Of a stretch of DNA of 64,000 bases, positions 35,509-45,128 are shown piece after piece. The DNA is from Fusobacterium perfoetens ATCC 29250 (GTDB lineage: Bacteria > Fusobacteriota > Fusobacteriia > Fusobacteriales > Fusobacteriaceae): assembly GCF_000622245.1 (NCBI RefSeq), contig NZ_JHXW01000004.1:1-64000 (forward strand), given 5' to 3'. Position 1 is the stretch's first letter. Each line of letters begins with the position of its first letter. Below the pieces are notes generated by a model, which was given only the letters and a program-made list of their open reading frames with translations, ran no database searches and was not told the origin of the DNA. Position numbers and translations under genes: made by a program.

Positions 35509-37002
35509 TTACTCTTTATTTTTTCTTCTTTCTTCATAATCTTTTAATGAAGCTATTGCTTGGTTGGATAATGGAATTATAGCTATCATATTAAATACTG
35601 TCATTAACGCTACTCCTAAATCTCCCAAATCCCAAACCCAATTATATTGAGCTATTCCTCCAAAGAATAACATTAATAATCCTACTAATTTATAAGCATG
35701 TTGAGCCCACCACTTGTCTCCAAATAAAAATGCTAATATTCCTCTTGAATAAAACATAACTCCTAAGAAAGTACTAAAACTAAATAAAAATAAGATTACA
35801 GCTATAAATATAACTCCAATTTCTCCTATATGATAATTCATAGCAGTTTGTAATAAATCCATTCCCATTAAACCTTTTGTTAAATCACTAGGGGCTAACA
35901 AAATTATAAAAGCTGAACAACTACAAATAAATAATGTATCAATAAATACACCAAAAGCTTGAATCAATCCTTGTTTTGAAGGATGAGAAACATGGGCTGC
36001 TGCTGCAGCATTAGGAGCTGAACCTGAACCAGCTTCATTAGAAAATAATCCTCTTTTTACTCCATTCATTATTACTGCACCAAATCCTCCAGAGACAACT
36101 TGCTTAATTCCAAAAGCTTCTTCAAATATTTGTACAAACATACTTGGTAACGAACCAATATTTTTTAACATAATAAATATTGTGATTAAAAGATATAAAC
36201 ATGCCATTACTGGAACTATTTTATCTAAGATATTTACTACTGTATTTTTCTTAAAAATAATAATACCAGAAATAATTACTAAAGCTATTGTCGTTTTTAA
36301 TGGTGGAATTGAAAAAGCATTTACAAATGATTGTGACACTGAATTAGCGACTATTTGACTTATCCCAGCCCAACAAATTAAAGCTGATATTGAAAATAAA
36401 ATTGCCACTGTTTTAAATCCACAAGATTGTCTATAGTGAGTTCCATACTTTGTTGAAGCTACATCTGATTCATCAAGATTTTTTTCTATACATATATCAT
36501 CTTCTCTTACTTCTGTCATTAATCTCATTCTACTGATATAATAAGATGGTCCACCTCTAAATCCCCCATATAATGGGTCTTTTTCTTTATATATTTGTGC
36601 CAAAGTAGATTCTATAAAAGATGTAGCAGCTCCAAACAAAGCTACTATCCACATCCAAAATACAGCTCCAGCTCCTCCAAAAGAAACAGCAGCTGCTACA
36701 CCAGCTAAATTACCCATTCCAACTCTTGTAGCTGTAGCTACTATTAAAGCTTGTAAACCAGAAATTGCTTTTTCTTCATTAGATTCTTTAGGCTCTAAAG
36801 TAACTCTTATCATTTCAGGAAATAATCTAAATGGTAAAAACTTAGTTCTTATCGTAAACATTATTCCTACTGGTAATAAAATTAATACCATTATACTTAA
36901 TCCTATTTTAGTATTTCCAATATTAACTGTAAAAAGGTCTCCCCATAGAAGATTGTTTAACCCTCTTACAATAGCAACTATAAAATTTTCTATAATTTCC
37001 AT
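35509..37002 (-). CDS. Alanine/glycine:cation symporter (AGCS family)
   Basis: The start at 37002 follows GGGGGAG; an upstream TTG at 37014 has no site. The protein has 497 residues with about 10-11 membrane spans. GGFRGGPSYYISR, ATRVGMGNLAGVAAAVSFGG and LFSNEAGSGSAPNAAAAA are AGCS signatures. The family imports alanine, glycine or related amino acids with Na+. Residues 165-200 hold a polar loop with an unusual acidic insertion (EVREDDICIEKNLDE). It is monocistronic by its terminator. Confidence 0.95.
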   Translation of the reverse strand: MEIIENFIVAIVRGLNNLLWGDLFTVNIGNTKIGLSIMVLILLPVGIMFTIRTKFLPFRLFPEMIRVTLEPKESNEEKAISGLQALIVATATRVGMGNLAGVAAAVSFGGAGAVFWMWIVALFGAATSFIESTLAQIYKEKDPLYGGFRGGPSYYISRMRLMTEVREDDICIEKNLDESDVASTKYGTHYRQSCGFKTVAILFSISALICWAGISQIVANSVSQSFVNAFSIPPLKTTIALVIISGIIIFKKNTVVNILDKIVPVMACLYLLITIFIMLKNIGSLPSMFVQIFEEAFGIKQVVSGGFGAVIMNGVKRGLFSNEAGSGSAPNAAAAAHVSHPSKQGLIQAFGVFIDTLFICSCSAFIILLAPSDLTKGLMGMDLLQTAMNYHIGEIGVIFIAVILFLFSFSTFLGVMFYSRGILAFLFGDKWWAQHAYKLVGLLMLFFGGIAQYNWVWDLGDLGVALMTVFNMIAIIPLSNQAIASLKDYEERRKNKE

Positions 37003-37124
37003 CTTCTCCCCCAAAAACTTATTTTTTTAATGAATTTATTATAGAATAATTTTATTTATATGTCAACATTTTTTTTTAAACATTTTTTATTTTTTTGTTT
37101 TTTTTATTTTATAACACTAAAATA

Positions 37125-37169
37125 AAAATAAGTTTTTATTACATACTTTTGTAACAAAAACTTATTTTT
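37125..37169 (-). terminator. Terminator after the 2-hydroxyacid dehydrogenase gene
   Basis: AAAATAAGTTTTTATTAC pairs with GTAACAAAAACTTATTTT with one mismatch (arms about 37125-37142 and 37151-37168). Confidence 0.82.
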
Positions 37170-37175
37170 CTACTT

Positions 37176-38129
37176 TTATAATTTTACAATATTTATTGGA
37201 GTTCCTTTTAAATAATTAACTACATTATCAAAAGTTATTTCGGCTCTTATTTTCATTGATTCATGTGAAGCAAAAGCCACATGTGGAGTTAAAATTGTAT
37301 TTTTTGCATTTAGTAAAGGATAATCTGATGGAATAGGTGGTTCCATATCAAATACGTCTATTCCAGCTCCAGCTATTTTTTCTTCATTTAATATTTCAGC
37401 TAAAGCTTTATTATCTACTACTCCACCTCTAGCACAATTTATTAATACACTTGTTTCTTTCATCAATTCTAATCTTTCTCTTGAAATAAATCCTTTTGTA
37501 GTTTCATCTAAAGGAAGATGAAGAGAAACTATATCTGAATTTTTCATCAACTCATCTATTTCAACATATTTCATACCTAATTTTTTAGCTTCTTCATTTT
37601 CTACTACATCATAACCTAATAAAGTAGCTCCCATACACTTAAATAAATTAGCTGTCATTGTTCCAATTCTTCCTGTTCCTACAATTCCAACAGTTTTTCC
37701 TTTTATTTCTCCACCAATAAGTCCAGCTATAGTTCCACCTTTTCTTATAACTGAATTACATTTATTTATATTTCTCATTAAATCTAGTGTTAATCCGATT
37801 ACTAATTCAGCCACAGCATTATTAGCATAACCAGCGGCATTACATACAGTTATATTTTTTTCTTTGGCTAATTTTCCCACATGGTCAAATCCTGTAAAAG
37901 CTATTGAAATCATTTTTAAATTAGGAGCAGTTTCAATAACTTCATTAGGTAATGGATTATTAGCTATCATTAAAATATCAGCATCAGAAACTCTTTTTTT
38001 CATCTCTTCTATATCTGTTGTTTTTGTATCATAATAAATAAATTCATGACCCATATTTATTATTTCTTCACTTAACTTATCTATTACTTCTTTTGGTACA
38101 ACTAATGGTTCTATTAATTTTACTTTCAT
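37176..38129 (-). CDS. D-isomer specific 2-hydroxyacid dehydrogenase
   Basis: The 317-residue NAD(P)-dependent enzyme has the Rossmann motif GKTVGIVGTGRIG (near 150), LHLPLDETTKGFISRE, INCARGGVVDNKAL with the catalytic Arg, and the catalytic His in LTPHVAFAS (near 285). It is related to phosphoglycerate and hydroxypyruvate dehydrogenases. The precise substrate cannot be told. It has its own AGGAGG site and terminator and lies between HPF and the AGCS symporter. Confidence 0.93.
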   Translation of the reverse strand: MKVKLIEPLVVPKEVIDKLSEEIINMGHEFIYYDTKTTDIEEMKKRVSDADILMIANNPLPNEVIETAPNLKMISIAFTGFDHVGKLAKEKNITVCNAAGYANNAVAELVIGLTLDLMRNINKCNSVIRKGGTIAGLIGGEIKGKTVGIVGTGRIGTMTANLFKCMGATLLGYDVVENEEAKKLGMKYVEIDELMKNSDIVSLHLPLDETTKGFISRERLELMKETSVLINCARGGVVDNKALAEILNEEKIAGAGIDVFDMEPPIPSDYPLLNAKNTILTPHVAFASHESMKIRAEITFDNVVNYLKGTPINIVKL

Positions 38130-38149
38130 ATCTCCTCCTATTTCATTAA

Positions 38150-38175
38150 AAAGCAGGTCTTAAAAGACCTGCAAA
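38150..38175 (-). terminator. Terminator after hpf
   Basis: GCAGGTCTT and AAGACCTGC form a perfect nine-bp stem between 38153 and 38172 with a T-run on the minus strand. Confidence 0.88.
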
Positions 38176-38186
38176 ATTGTTTTTTA

Positions 38187-38732
38187 TTATTCTATTGCTG
38201 GCTCAACATGAGCATAGTTTCCATCTCTTTTTTTGTAAACAACATTCATTTGTTGTGTTTCTTCATTATTAAAGATATAGAAATCTTTTCCTAAAGTTTC
38301 CATTTGAAGAATTGCTTCATCTAATGTCATAGGTTTTGATTCCATAGAAACTTTTACTATTTGTTTAGTTGCTTCTGTTGAAACTGTATTAGTTGCTAAA
38401 TCAAACTTAAATACTCTTTGAGAAACAACATCATTATTATCTCTTAATTTTTCTTTATATTTTCTTATTTGTCCTTCTAATATACTTGTTGCTTTATCTA
38501 TAGCTACATAAAGGTCTCCTTCTGTTGAAACTGCTTTTAATACTGTTCCATTTATATGAGCTCTCATTTCAGCAGTATGTGAAGGTCCTTTTTTTAATTT
38601 TACAGCTGATAATGTAACTACAATTTCACTAATACGGTCGAAAAATTTATCTAACTTTTCTACTCTTTTTACTGCATAATCATTAATAGGGTCTGTAACA
38701 ACTAAATGTCTTCCGTTTATAGATATTTTCAT
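38187..38732 (-). CDS. hpf: Ribosome hibernation promoting factor, long form
   Basis: The start at 38732 lies eight bases after AAGGAG; an earlier GTG is inside that site. The 181-residue protein has the RaiA/YfiA N-terminal domain (MKISINGRHLVVTDPINDYA, KLDKFFDRI) and the C-terminal dimerisation domain (VKVSMESKPMTLDEAILQMETLGKDFYIF), so it is the long form that makes 100S ribosome dimers in resting cells. It is a single gene with its own terminator. Confidence 0.96.
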   Translation of the reverse strand: MKISINGRHLVVTDPINDYAVKRVEKLDKFFDRISEIVVTLSAVKLKKGPSHTAEMRAHINGTVLKAVSTEGDLYVAIDKATSILEGQIRKYKEKLRDNNDVVSQRVFKFDLATNTVSTEATKQIVKVSMESKPMTLDEAILQMETLGKDFYIFNNEETQQMNVVYKKRDGNYAHVEPAIE

Positions 38733-38847
38733 AAACACCACTCCTTCTAGTACCTCTAGTATAATCTTGATGTACCATTTTTATAACTCTCTCCCTCTTC
38801 TAGAGAAGTTATTTATAACCTTTAGACGGATTTTTTGTTTTTTTTGT

Positions 38848-39531
38848 TTAATTTTCTAAAAATAATTTACCATTTTTTACAGAATAACTTTTATCCGTTA
38901 TATTTGCCAATTCTCTAGAGTGAGTTACAACAATTATTGTCTGTTTATTTTCCTTATTTATCTTCTTTAAAAGATTGTGAATTTCATTACTTGTTTCCTC
39001 ATCTAAATTTCCTGTAGGCTCATCAGCTAAAATTATTTTTGGATTATTTATTAAAGCTCTAGCTATGGCAACTCTTTGTTTTTCTCCACCAGATAACTGA
39101 TTTGGTTTATGATGATACCTTTCTCCTAAACCAACCTTATTCAAAATATCTTTAGCTTTTTTTTCTATATTTTTTTTATCACTATAATTTGTAAGTAAAG
39201 CTGGTAACATTACATTTTCTAAAGCTGTAAACTCTGGTAAAAGATAATGAAATTGGAAAACAAAACCAATATCTTTATTTTTTAATATATCTATTTTTTT
39301 ATGATTTCCTCTATCTATCTTCTCTCCACATATATAAATTTCTCCACTATTGATAGTGTCTAAAAGTCCTATTACATTTAAAAGAGTAGATTTTCCAGAA
39401 CCTGATTTTCCCACAATAGATATAAATTCTCCCTCTTCAATCGTTAAATTTAAATCTTTTAATATATGTAAAGTCTCACTAACTCCTTTGTATTCTTTAT
39501 AAATATTTTTTAATTCTAGTATATTACTCAT
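38848..39531 (-). CDS. lolD: ABC transporter ATP-binding protein, LolD-like
   Basis: The 227-residue ATPase has Walker A GKSGSGKSTLLNVIG, the signature LSGGEKQRVAIARAL and Walker B IILADEPTGNLDEETS. The MacB/LolD class partners FtsX-fold permeases. It overlaps the permease gene by 8 nt. The likely role is release of lipoproteins from the inner membrane in this outer-membrane-bearing cell. Confidence 0.88.
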   Translation of the reverse strand: MSNILELKNIYKEYKGVSETLHILKDLNLTIEEGEFISIVGKSGSGKSTLLNVIGLLDTINSGEIYICGEKIDRGNHKKIDILKNKDIGFVFQFHYLLPEFTALENVMLPALLTNYSDKKNIEKKAKDILNKVGLGERYHHKPNQLSGGEKQRVAIARALINNPKIILADEPTGNLDEETSNEIHNLLKKINKENKQTIIVVTHSRELANITDKSYSVKNGKLFLEN

Positions 39532-40687
39532 ATCTCAATGCCTCCATTGTTTCCATTTTTCCTGCTCTATAAGCTGGGAATATACTTGATAAAAATATTA
39601 CTATAAAGTTTATAAATACTATTATAAAAATTTCTTTTGCTGATATTTCTATAGGTACTTTACTTAAATAATAAATACTTGTTATCCCTGCTATTGAGTA
39701 ATTTTTTATATACCATAAAATTCCTAAAGAAAGTATTACTCCTATAAAAATTCCTATAACTCCTAAAAGCATTCCCTCTATTAAAAATATTTTCATTATA
39801 TTTTTTTTCGTAAATCCCATAGCTCTCATTATTCCAATATCTTTTATTTTTTCTCTAACCAACATATTCATTATGACCCAAACAACAAATCCAGCTATAA
39901 CAACTATTAAAGAAAATACAATTATCATTACAGTTTTCTCCAAAGCTAAAGCAGATAATAAATTTTTATTCTGAGAACCCCAAGTTCTATTAAATACTCC
40001 AAATTTTTCAAATAACTCGTTAGAAATTTTTTCAGCTTCATAAGGATTATAAAGAGTTATTTCTAAATTTGTAATTCTATCCTCCATATACATCATATAT
40101 TGAGCTGTTTCTAAAGGAATAATCACCATATTTATATCATATTCATAATAACCACTTTCAAAAACTCCAGCTATTTCAAAAGGTAACTCTTGATTTTCTG
40201 CTGATACTACAGTAATTTTATTTCCAATTTTTGCTCCAAGTTGTTTATATAATTCATTTCCTATATAAATTCCATTTTTCTTTTGATAATCCATTTTTCC
40301 AGCAACTATCTTTTTATCTAATTCAATAGCTTCCTGAGCTTTTTTTATATCAAATCCTTCTATTTTTACTCCTGAAATATAATCTCCATAAATACCTTTA
40401 TATTTAATAAGTCCTTGAGTAGAAATTTTTGGTAAAACTCCCTTTACTTCTGGAATTTTTCTTATTTCTTTTTCTAATTTTTCATATTCTTTTTTATCAT
40501 TTACATCATAAACACTAACATGACTGCTAAGAGATAAAATACTATCAATCATATTTTTATCAAGTCCATTAGAAATACCAATAGAAACTATTAATACAGT
40601 AATTCCTATCATTATTCCTATAATTCCTATGATACTTTGTTTCTTTTTTTCTAGTATATGTTTTTTTGCTATAAAGAATTCAAACAT
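39524..40687 (-). CDS. FtsX-fold ABC permease, LolC/LolE-like
   Basis: The 387-residue protein has one N-terminal span (about 22-42), a large periplasmic domain (45-260) and three C-terminal spans, the LolC/E layout. FEFFIAKKHILEKKKQSIIGIIGIMIGI at the start and GIMRAMGFTKKNIMKIFLIEG near 290 are typical. Only one such permease gene is present with the ATPase, so it may work as a homodimer (LolF-like). Confidence 0.87.
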   Translation of the reverse strand: MFEFFIAKKHILEKKKQSIIGIIGIMIGITVLIVSIGISNGLDKNMIDSILSLSSHVSVYDVNDKKEYEKLEKEIRKIPEVKGVLPKISTQGLIKYKGIYGDYISGVKIEGFDIKKAQEAIELDKKIVAGKMDYQKKNGIYIGNELYKQLGAKIGNKITVVSAENQELPFEIAGVFESGYYEYDINMVIIPLETAQYMMYMEDRITNLEITLYNPYEAEKISNELFEKFGVFNRTWGSQNKNLLSALALEKTVMIIVFSLIVVIAGFVVWVIMNMLVREKIKDIGIMRAMGFTKKNIMKIFLIEGMLLGVIGIFIGVILSLGILWYIKNYSIAGITSIYYLSKVPIEISAKEIFIIVFINFIVIFLSSIFPAYRAGKMETMEALRYE

Positions 40688-40704
40688 TTATTCTCCTTTA
40701 AAAT

Positions 40705-41148
40705 TTATATATATTTTTCCAAATCTTCATCTAATTCTGAAAACCAATCTTGTAATTTTATTTTTGCTTTATTTTTTACATCTTCATCAATATATTGATT
40801 TAATTTTTTTATTACTATTGTCAAAGCTGCAATATCATCAACAAATCCAATTCCTAAAAGTAAATCTGGTATTAAATCTATAGGTGCTATTAAATAACCT
40901 AGAGCTCCAACTATTAAAGCTTTATCTTGGATAGAAATATCATCTCTTTGTAAAATATAATACAATATAAGAGCATAATAAATTCCTTTAACTCCTATTT
41001 TAGTAGCAAATTTTTTAATTTTTTCCCAGAAATTATCTTCTTCAAAAAATTTTCTATATTCATCATTATTAAAATTATCTTCTGTTAATTTATCTTCTTC
41101 AAATTTTCCTTCTAATATTTCATATTCTTTTTCTTTATTTATTTCCAT
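40705..41148 (-). CDS. YkvA/DUF1232 family protein
   Basis: The 147-residue protein has the DUF1232 core LVGALGYLIAPIDLIPDLLLGIGFVDDIAALTIVIKKL-type segment (about residues 80-118) with its DLIPD motif. Function is unknown. An acidic N-terminal region precedes it. It lies 17 nt upstream of the LolC-like gene and may be co-transcribed. Confidence 0.88.
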   Translation of the reverse strand: MEINKEKEYEILEGKFEEDKLTEDNFNNDEYRKFFEEDNFWEKIKKFATKIGVKGIYYALILYYILQRDDISIQDKALIVGALGYLIAPIDLIPDLLLGIGFVDDIAALTIVIKKLNQYIDEDVKNKAKIKLQDWFSELDEDLEKYI

Positions 41149-41235
41149 AATCTTCCTCCTATTTTTATTTTATTATACAAATTTTTTTTAATTTTTAAAA
41201 GGTATAATTTTTATGATATAATATTAAAAAAATTT

Positions 41236-41296
41236 AGGAGGATAGAGTATTACATTTTATAAATTCATTTTTATAACAATACTCTTAAAAATTATG
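41236..41296 (+). promoter_or_regulatory. Leader with SD-hairpin-AUG arrangement (aminopeptidase gene)
   Basis: AGGAGG at 41236-41241 is 52 bases from the ATG at 41294. Between them AGAGTATT (41244-41251) pairs with AATACTCT (41278-41285), and inside it TTATAAA (41257-41263) pairs with TTTATAA (41270-41276). Folding the hairpin leaves about ten bases between SD and AUG, a normal spacing. An alternative is initiation at the in-frame ATT at 41249, seven bases after the SD. Confidence 0.6.
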
Positions 41297-43072
41297 GAAA
41301 ATTTAACTAATAAAAAAATTAATGAAATAAGAAATTTAATGAAAAAAAGTCAAATAGACTTTTTTATTTTACCACTTTCAGATTATCACAATAGTGAGTA
41401 TCCTTGTGATTATTTTAAAGCTCTAAAATTTATATCAGGCTTCACAGGCTCTAATGGAACTCTTTTAATTTCTCAAAAGGAATCTTTTCTTTGGACTGAT
41501 GGAAGATATTTTAGCCAATGTAAAAAAGAATTAAAAGGTAGTGAAATAAAATTAATGAAAATGGCTGTTACAGGTTATCCATCTCTTTTAGAATTTATTG
41601 AAAAAAATATTTCAATAAATCAAATCTTAGGTTTTGATGGAAGATTATTTTCATATGATACTTATTCAAAAATATCTAAAATTTCTAAAAAAAATACTTT
41701 TAAAATAAAAAACAATATAGATTTTATTGATGAAATATGGAAAGATAGACCAACTCTTCCAAAGGAAAAAGCATACATTTTAGAAGAAATTTACACAGGA
41801 ATATCTTTTTCTAAAAAATTAGAATTAGTAAGAGAAAGTATGAAAAAAAATAATACTACTGTTTATATTTTATCTTCATTAGAAGATATTGCTTGGTTAT
41901 TTAATTTAAGAGGAAATGATATTAAATATAATCCTTTTATTTTATCTTATTCAGTAATAACTTTAGATAAAGTTTTACTTTTTGTTGATATTTCAAAAAT
42001 TGATGCTAAAGTAGAAAATTACTTAAATAAAAATTTAGTAGAAATATTTGATTATTTTGAAATATATAATTATATAAAAAAGATTCCTATTGATGAAAGT
42101 ATTTTAATAGATTATCAAAATACAAATAGTTTTATTATTGAAGGTATAAATAAAAATATAAAAGTTATAAATAAAGAAAATCCTACAATACTACTAAAAG
42201 CAATAAAAAATGAAATTGAAATAAATAATACAATAAAAGCTCATATAAAAGATGGAGTTGCTTTAACTAAATTTATGTATTGGTTAAAAAATATAAAAGA
42301 TGAAAAAATTTCAGAACTTGATATAGTTGAAAAAATAGAAGAGTTTAGAAAAAAAGATAACAGTTATCTTGGAAATAATTTTAGTACTATTGCTGCCTTT
42401 GGAAAAAATTCTCCTATGATGCACTATTTACCAAGTGAAAATTCTTATTCAAATATAGAAAAAGGAAATTTTTTACTTGTAGATACAGGAGGACATTATT
42501 TATTTGGAAGTACTGATACCACTAGAACTTTTGCAATAGGTGAAGTTACTCAAGAAATGAAAAAACATTATACTTATGTTTTAAAAAGTTTAATTTCTCT
42601 TTCTAAAGCAAAATTTCCTGAAGGGACTCTTTGTGGAAACTTAGATGCTATTGCTAGAAATATTATTTGGGATTTAACCCTTGATTATAGATGTGCTACA
42701 GGTCACGGGGTTGGGTATGTAGGAAGTGTTCATGAAGGACCTAATATTTTAAGAGGAACTAGTCAAGTTCCTATAAAAAAATCTATGATAACAACTGTGG
42801 AACCAGGAATATATTTAGAAAATCAATATGGTATTCGTCTTGAAAATGAAATTTTAACAAAAGAATTCTGTAAAAATGAGTACGGAACTTTCCTAAATTT
42901 TGAAACTATCACTTTTGTTCCTTTTGATTTTGAAGCTATTGATTTAGATTATTTGACTAGAGATGAAATAGAATGGTTAAATTCTTTTAATAGTCATATT
43001 TTTAAAACATTAAGACCTTTTTTAGAAGAAAAAGAAGTTTTTTGGTTAGAAAATTTTACTAAAAAAATTTAA
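41294..43072 (+). CDS. Aminopeptidase P family protein (M24B)
   Basis: The 592-residue protein has an N-terminal creatinase-like domain, a linker domain and a C-terminal pita-bread metallopeptidase fold. Metal ligands are visible in LVDTGGHY, STDTTRTF, GHGVGYVGSVHEGP, TVEPGIY and RLENEILT. It cleaves Xaa-Pro N-terminal bonds and is about 590 residues, the three-domain type. The N-terminus matches the family from the ATG at 41294. The leader is unusual (see separate entry). Confidence 0.94.
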   Translation: MENLTNKKINEIRNLMKKSQIDFFILPLSDYHNSEYPCDYFKALKFISGFTGSNGTLLISQKESFLWTDGRYFSQCKKELKGSEIKLMKMAVTGYPSLLEFIEKNISINQILGFDGRLFSYDTYSKISKISKKNTFKIKNNIDFIDEIWKDRPTLPKEKAYILEEIYTGISFSKKLELVRESMKKNNTTVYILSSLEDIAWLFNLRGNDIKYNPFILSYSVITLDKVLLFVDISKIDAKVENYLNKNLVEIFDYFEIYNYIKKIPIDESILIDYQNTNSFIIEGINKNIKVINKENPTILLKAIKNEIEINNTIKAHIKDGVALTKFMYWLKNIKDEKISELDIVEKIEEFRKKDNSYLGNNFSTIAAFGKNSPMMHYLPSENSYSNIEKGNFLLVDTGGHYLFGSTDTTRTFAIGEVTQEMKKHYTYVLKSLISLSKAKFPEGTLCGNLDAIARNIIWDLTLDYRCATGHGVGYVGSVHEGPNILRGTSQVPIKKSMITTVEPGIYLENQYGIRLENEILTKEFCKNEYGTFLNFETITFVPFDFEAIDLDYLTRDEIEWLNSFNSHIFKTLRPFLEEKEVFWLENFTKKI

Positions 43073-43177
43073 TTTTTTTATAATAAAACACTTGAAATTT
43101 AAAAAAAATATAGTATAATATTTACTGAATGTTATTTTTAAAAATCAAAATAAAAAGGAGAAAAAATTTAAAACAAA

Positions 43178-43546
43178 ATGGAATTGTTAACGTTTTTGGA
43201 AAACAACGATATTGAAAACTTTGAGGAAAATTTAAGCATTATTACTGTAGAAGAAAAAAATTCAAAAGGATTTACTATTCTTCATTTAGCTGTTGAAGAG
43301 GGAAAATATGAATTTGTAGATGCTCTTATGTATCATGGAGCTGACCCTAATGTTGAAAATAAAAATCATGAAACTCCATTACATATTGCAGCTAAAAAAG
43401 ATTTCCACAAAATTTTCAAATTACTTTGGGAATATGGAGCTGACCTTGGTCAAGAAGATTATAAAGGAAGAACTCCTAAAGATATAGCTTTAGAAAATTC
43501 TAGTAAAAAAGTTTTAAAAGAAATTGAAGAAATAGAAGAAGATTAA
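43178..43546 (+). CDS. Small ankyrin repeat protein
   Basis: The 122-residue protein has about three ankyrin repeats: FTILHLAVEEGKYEFVDALMYHGADPN, then ETPLHIAAKKDFHKIFKLLWEYGADLG, and a last partial RTPKDIALEN. The repeats form a protein-binding surface; the partner is unknown. GGAG is 17 bases upstream of the ATG, longer than usual. It ends at a bidirectional terminator. Confidence 0.88.
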   Translation: MELLTFLENNDIENFEENLSIITVEEKNSKGFTILHLAVEEGKYEFVDALMYHGADPNVENKNHETPLHIAAKKDFHKIFKLLWEYGADLGQEDYKGRTPKDIALENSSKKVLKEIEEIEED

Positions 43547-43581
43547 AAAATTTGGTGTTGGATTAATCCAACACCTTTTTA
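43546..43581. terminator. Bidirectional terminator carrying a stop codon
   Basis: GGTGTTGGATT (43554-43564) pairs perfectly with AATCCAACACC (43565-43575) and is flanked by an A-run and a T-run. The stop codon of the leftward DUF4015 gene (43563-43565) lies in the loop of this hairpin. Confidence 0.88.
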
Positions 43582-45008
43582 TTATCTTCTAAAATTTTAT
43601 CAGGTATTAAATTTTCTAATTTTCCATTATAAGATGGTAAAGTTTTGATATCTATATCCCCTTTGAAAATATTTTCTTTTATATTTTCAGAAGTTTTATC
43701 TTGTAATAGATAATATAACTCTCTTTCGTTTTTATAATTTATTAAATTGTATTCATTAGAAGCATTCCATATTAAATATTCCTCTATTCCTAAATCTTCT
43801 AGTGCTTTTATCTGCTCATTAATTTCAAAGTCAGTATAAGTATTATGATTTTTTCTCCATTTTGCTGAAAAACCTTGTATCCATGGTCTTATAATTGCTG
43901 GATTATCAATCTTAGAATTTCTTTCTATTGAATCTTTTGTAGTTTCATAAACTATTTTATAAGGATTAAAATCTGGAGTATCTACTCCATAAGAATTATT
44001 TGCATAATGACTAGGATACATCATAGGAGAAATATAATCAGAATAACCACTTATAGCTTCCCAATATTGTCCAAGCCCCATATCATCTTTAAAAGTTCCA
44101 ACTTGTCCAAAGACATCTATATTTAAACAAATATTTTTTTCTTCTGTAGTTTCATAAATCTTTTTTATAAATTCTTGAATTATTTTAGGTTTTGCTAATT
44201 CTTTTTCTTCAATATTTATTTCAGGAAATCTTATATAATCAAGTTGAATTTCATCAATTCCTAATTTTATTCCCTCTTCACATAAAAATCTTATATATTC
44301 TAAAAATTTTTCACTTTGAGGAGAAACCCATAACTCTTTATTTTTATCTAATTTTATTTTTTCATTTGAAAAAGATTTTGAATAAACTTCATCTTTAAAA
44401 ACTACTATTCTACCTATCAAATATATATTATTTTCTTTTAATTTTTTTATAATTTCTTCTGGATTTTTTAGATAATATTTTTTTCTAGCATTAGGATTTA
44501 AAATTTCTAATTTCTCTCCCATATCCCATAAAATTTTTCCACTTTCATCTTTTATATCTATAACAAAAGTATTTATATCTGTATATTTAGTCAATTCTAT
44601 AAGCTTATTTAATTTTTCTCTATTTCTTAAAGAATAAGAATTTACATAAATTCCTCTTACATCATTTTTAAAATGTTTATCTGAAATATTTTTTTCTGGG
44701 AATTTATCAATTTGTAAATTTTCCCATTTTTCTAAATAATTTTCCTGTCTATCAAAAGATATATTTTTTTTATCAATCCAACCAACTTTTATATTAAAAT
44801 CTTTGTAATATATAATTTGAACCTTGTTATTTTTTTCTCTTATTACTTTTACTAATAAATTTTTATCAATATCATCAATTTTATTTTTATCATTATATCT
44901 TTCACTTACAGGAACTTTATAATTTGTTACATAATATAAGTAATCTACTTTTAGCATATTTAAAGGAATTAAAATAGTTATTATGTATATAATTATCAAG
45001 TTTATCAT
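43563..45008 (-). CDS. DUF4015 putative glycoside hydrolase-like protein
   Basis: The 481-residue protein has an N-terminal membrane-type signal (1-20), an SH3-like segment (about 30-85) and a TIM-barrel-like DUF4015 domain starting with VRGIYVNSYSLRNREKLNKLI (about 120-440). VIDIKDESGKILW, ELWVSP, DEIQLDYIRFPEI and the PMMYPSHYANNSYG segment are typical. The family is thought to be polysaccharide-degrading or binding, but no member's substrate is clear to me. AAAGGAGG precedes the start. Confidence 0.85.
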   Translation of the reverse strand: MINLIIIYIITILIPLNMLKVDYLYYVTNYKVPVSERYNDKNKIDDIDKNLLVKVIREKNNKVQIIYYKDFNIKVGWIDKKNISFDRQENYLEKWENLQIDKFPEKNISDKHFKNDVRGIYVNSYSLRNREKLNKLIELTKYTDINTFVIDIKDESGKILWDMGEKLEILNPNARKKYYLKNPEEIIKKLKENNIYLIGRIVVFKDEVYSKSFSNEKIKLDKNKELWVSPQSEKFLEYIRFLCEEGIKLGIDEIQLDYIRFPEINIEEKELAKPKIIQEFIKKIYETTEEKNICLNIDVFGQVGTFKDDMGLGQYWEAISGYSDYISPMMYPSHYANNSYGVDTPDFNPYKIVYETTKDSIERNSKIDNPAIIRPWIQGFSAKWRKNHNTYTDFEINEQIKALEDLGIEEYLIWNASNEYNLINYKNERELYYLLQDKTSENIKENIFKGDIDIKTLPSYNGKLENLIPDKILEDNKKVLD

Positions 45009-45128
45009 TTTATTCCTCCTTTAAAATATTTATTTTATTTGACAGTAAAATATAAAAAAAGTTTAGATTCACTTTTAGAAAATTATGTTATAATTAATAA
45101 ATACTATATTTTAAAAAAGAGGGATTTT

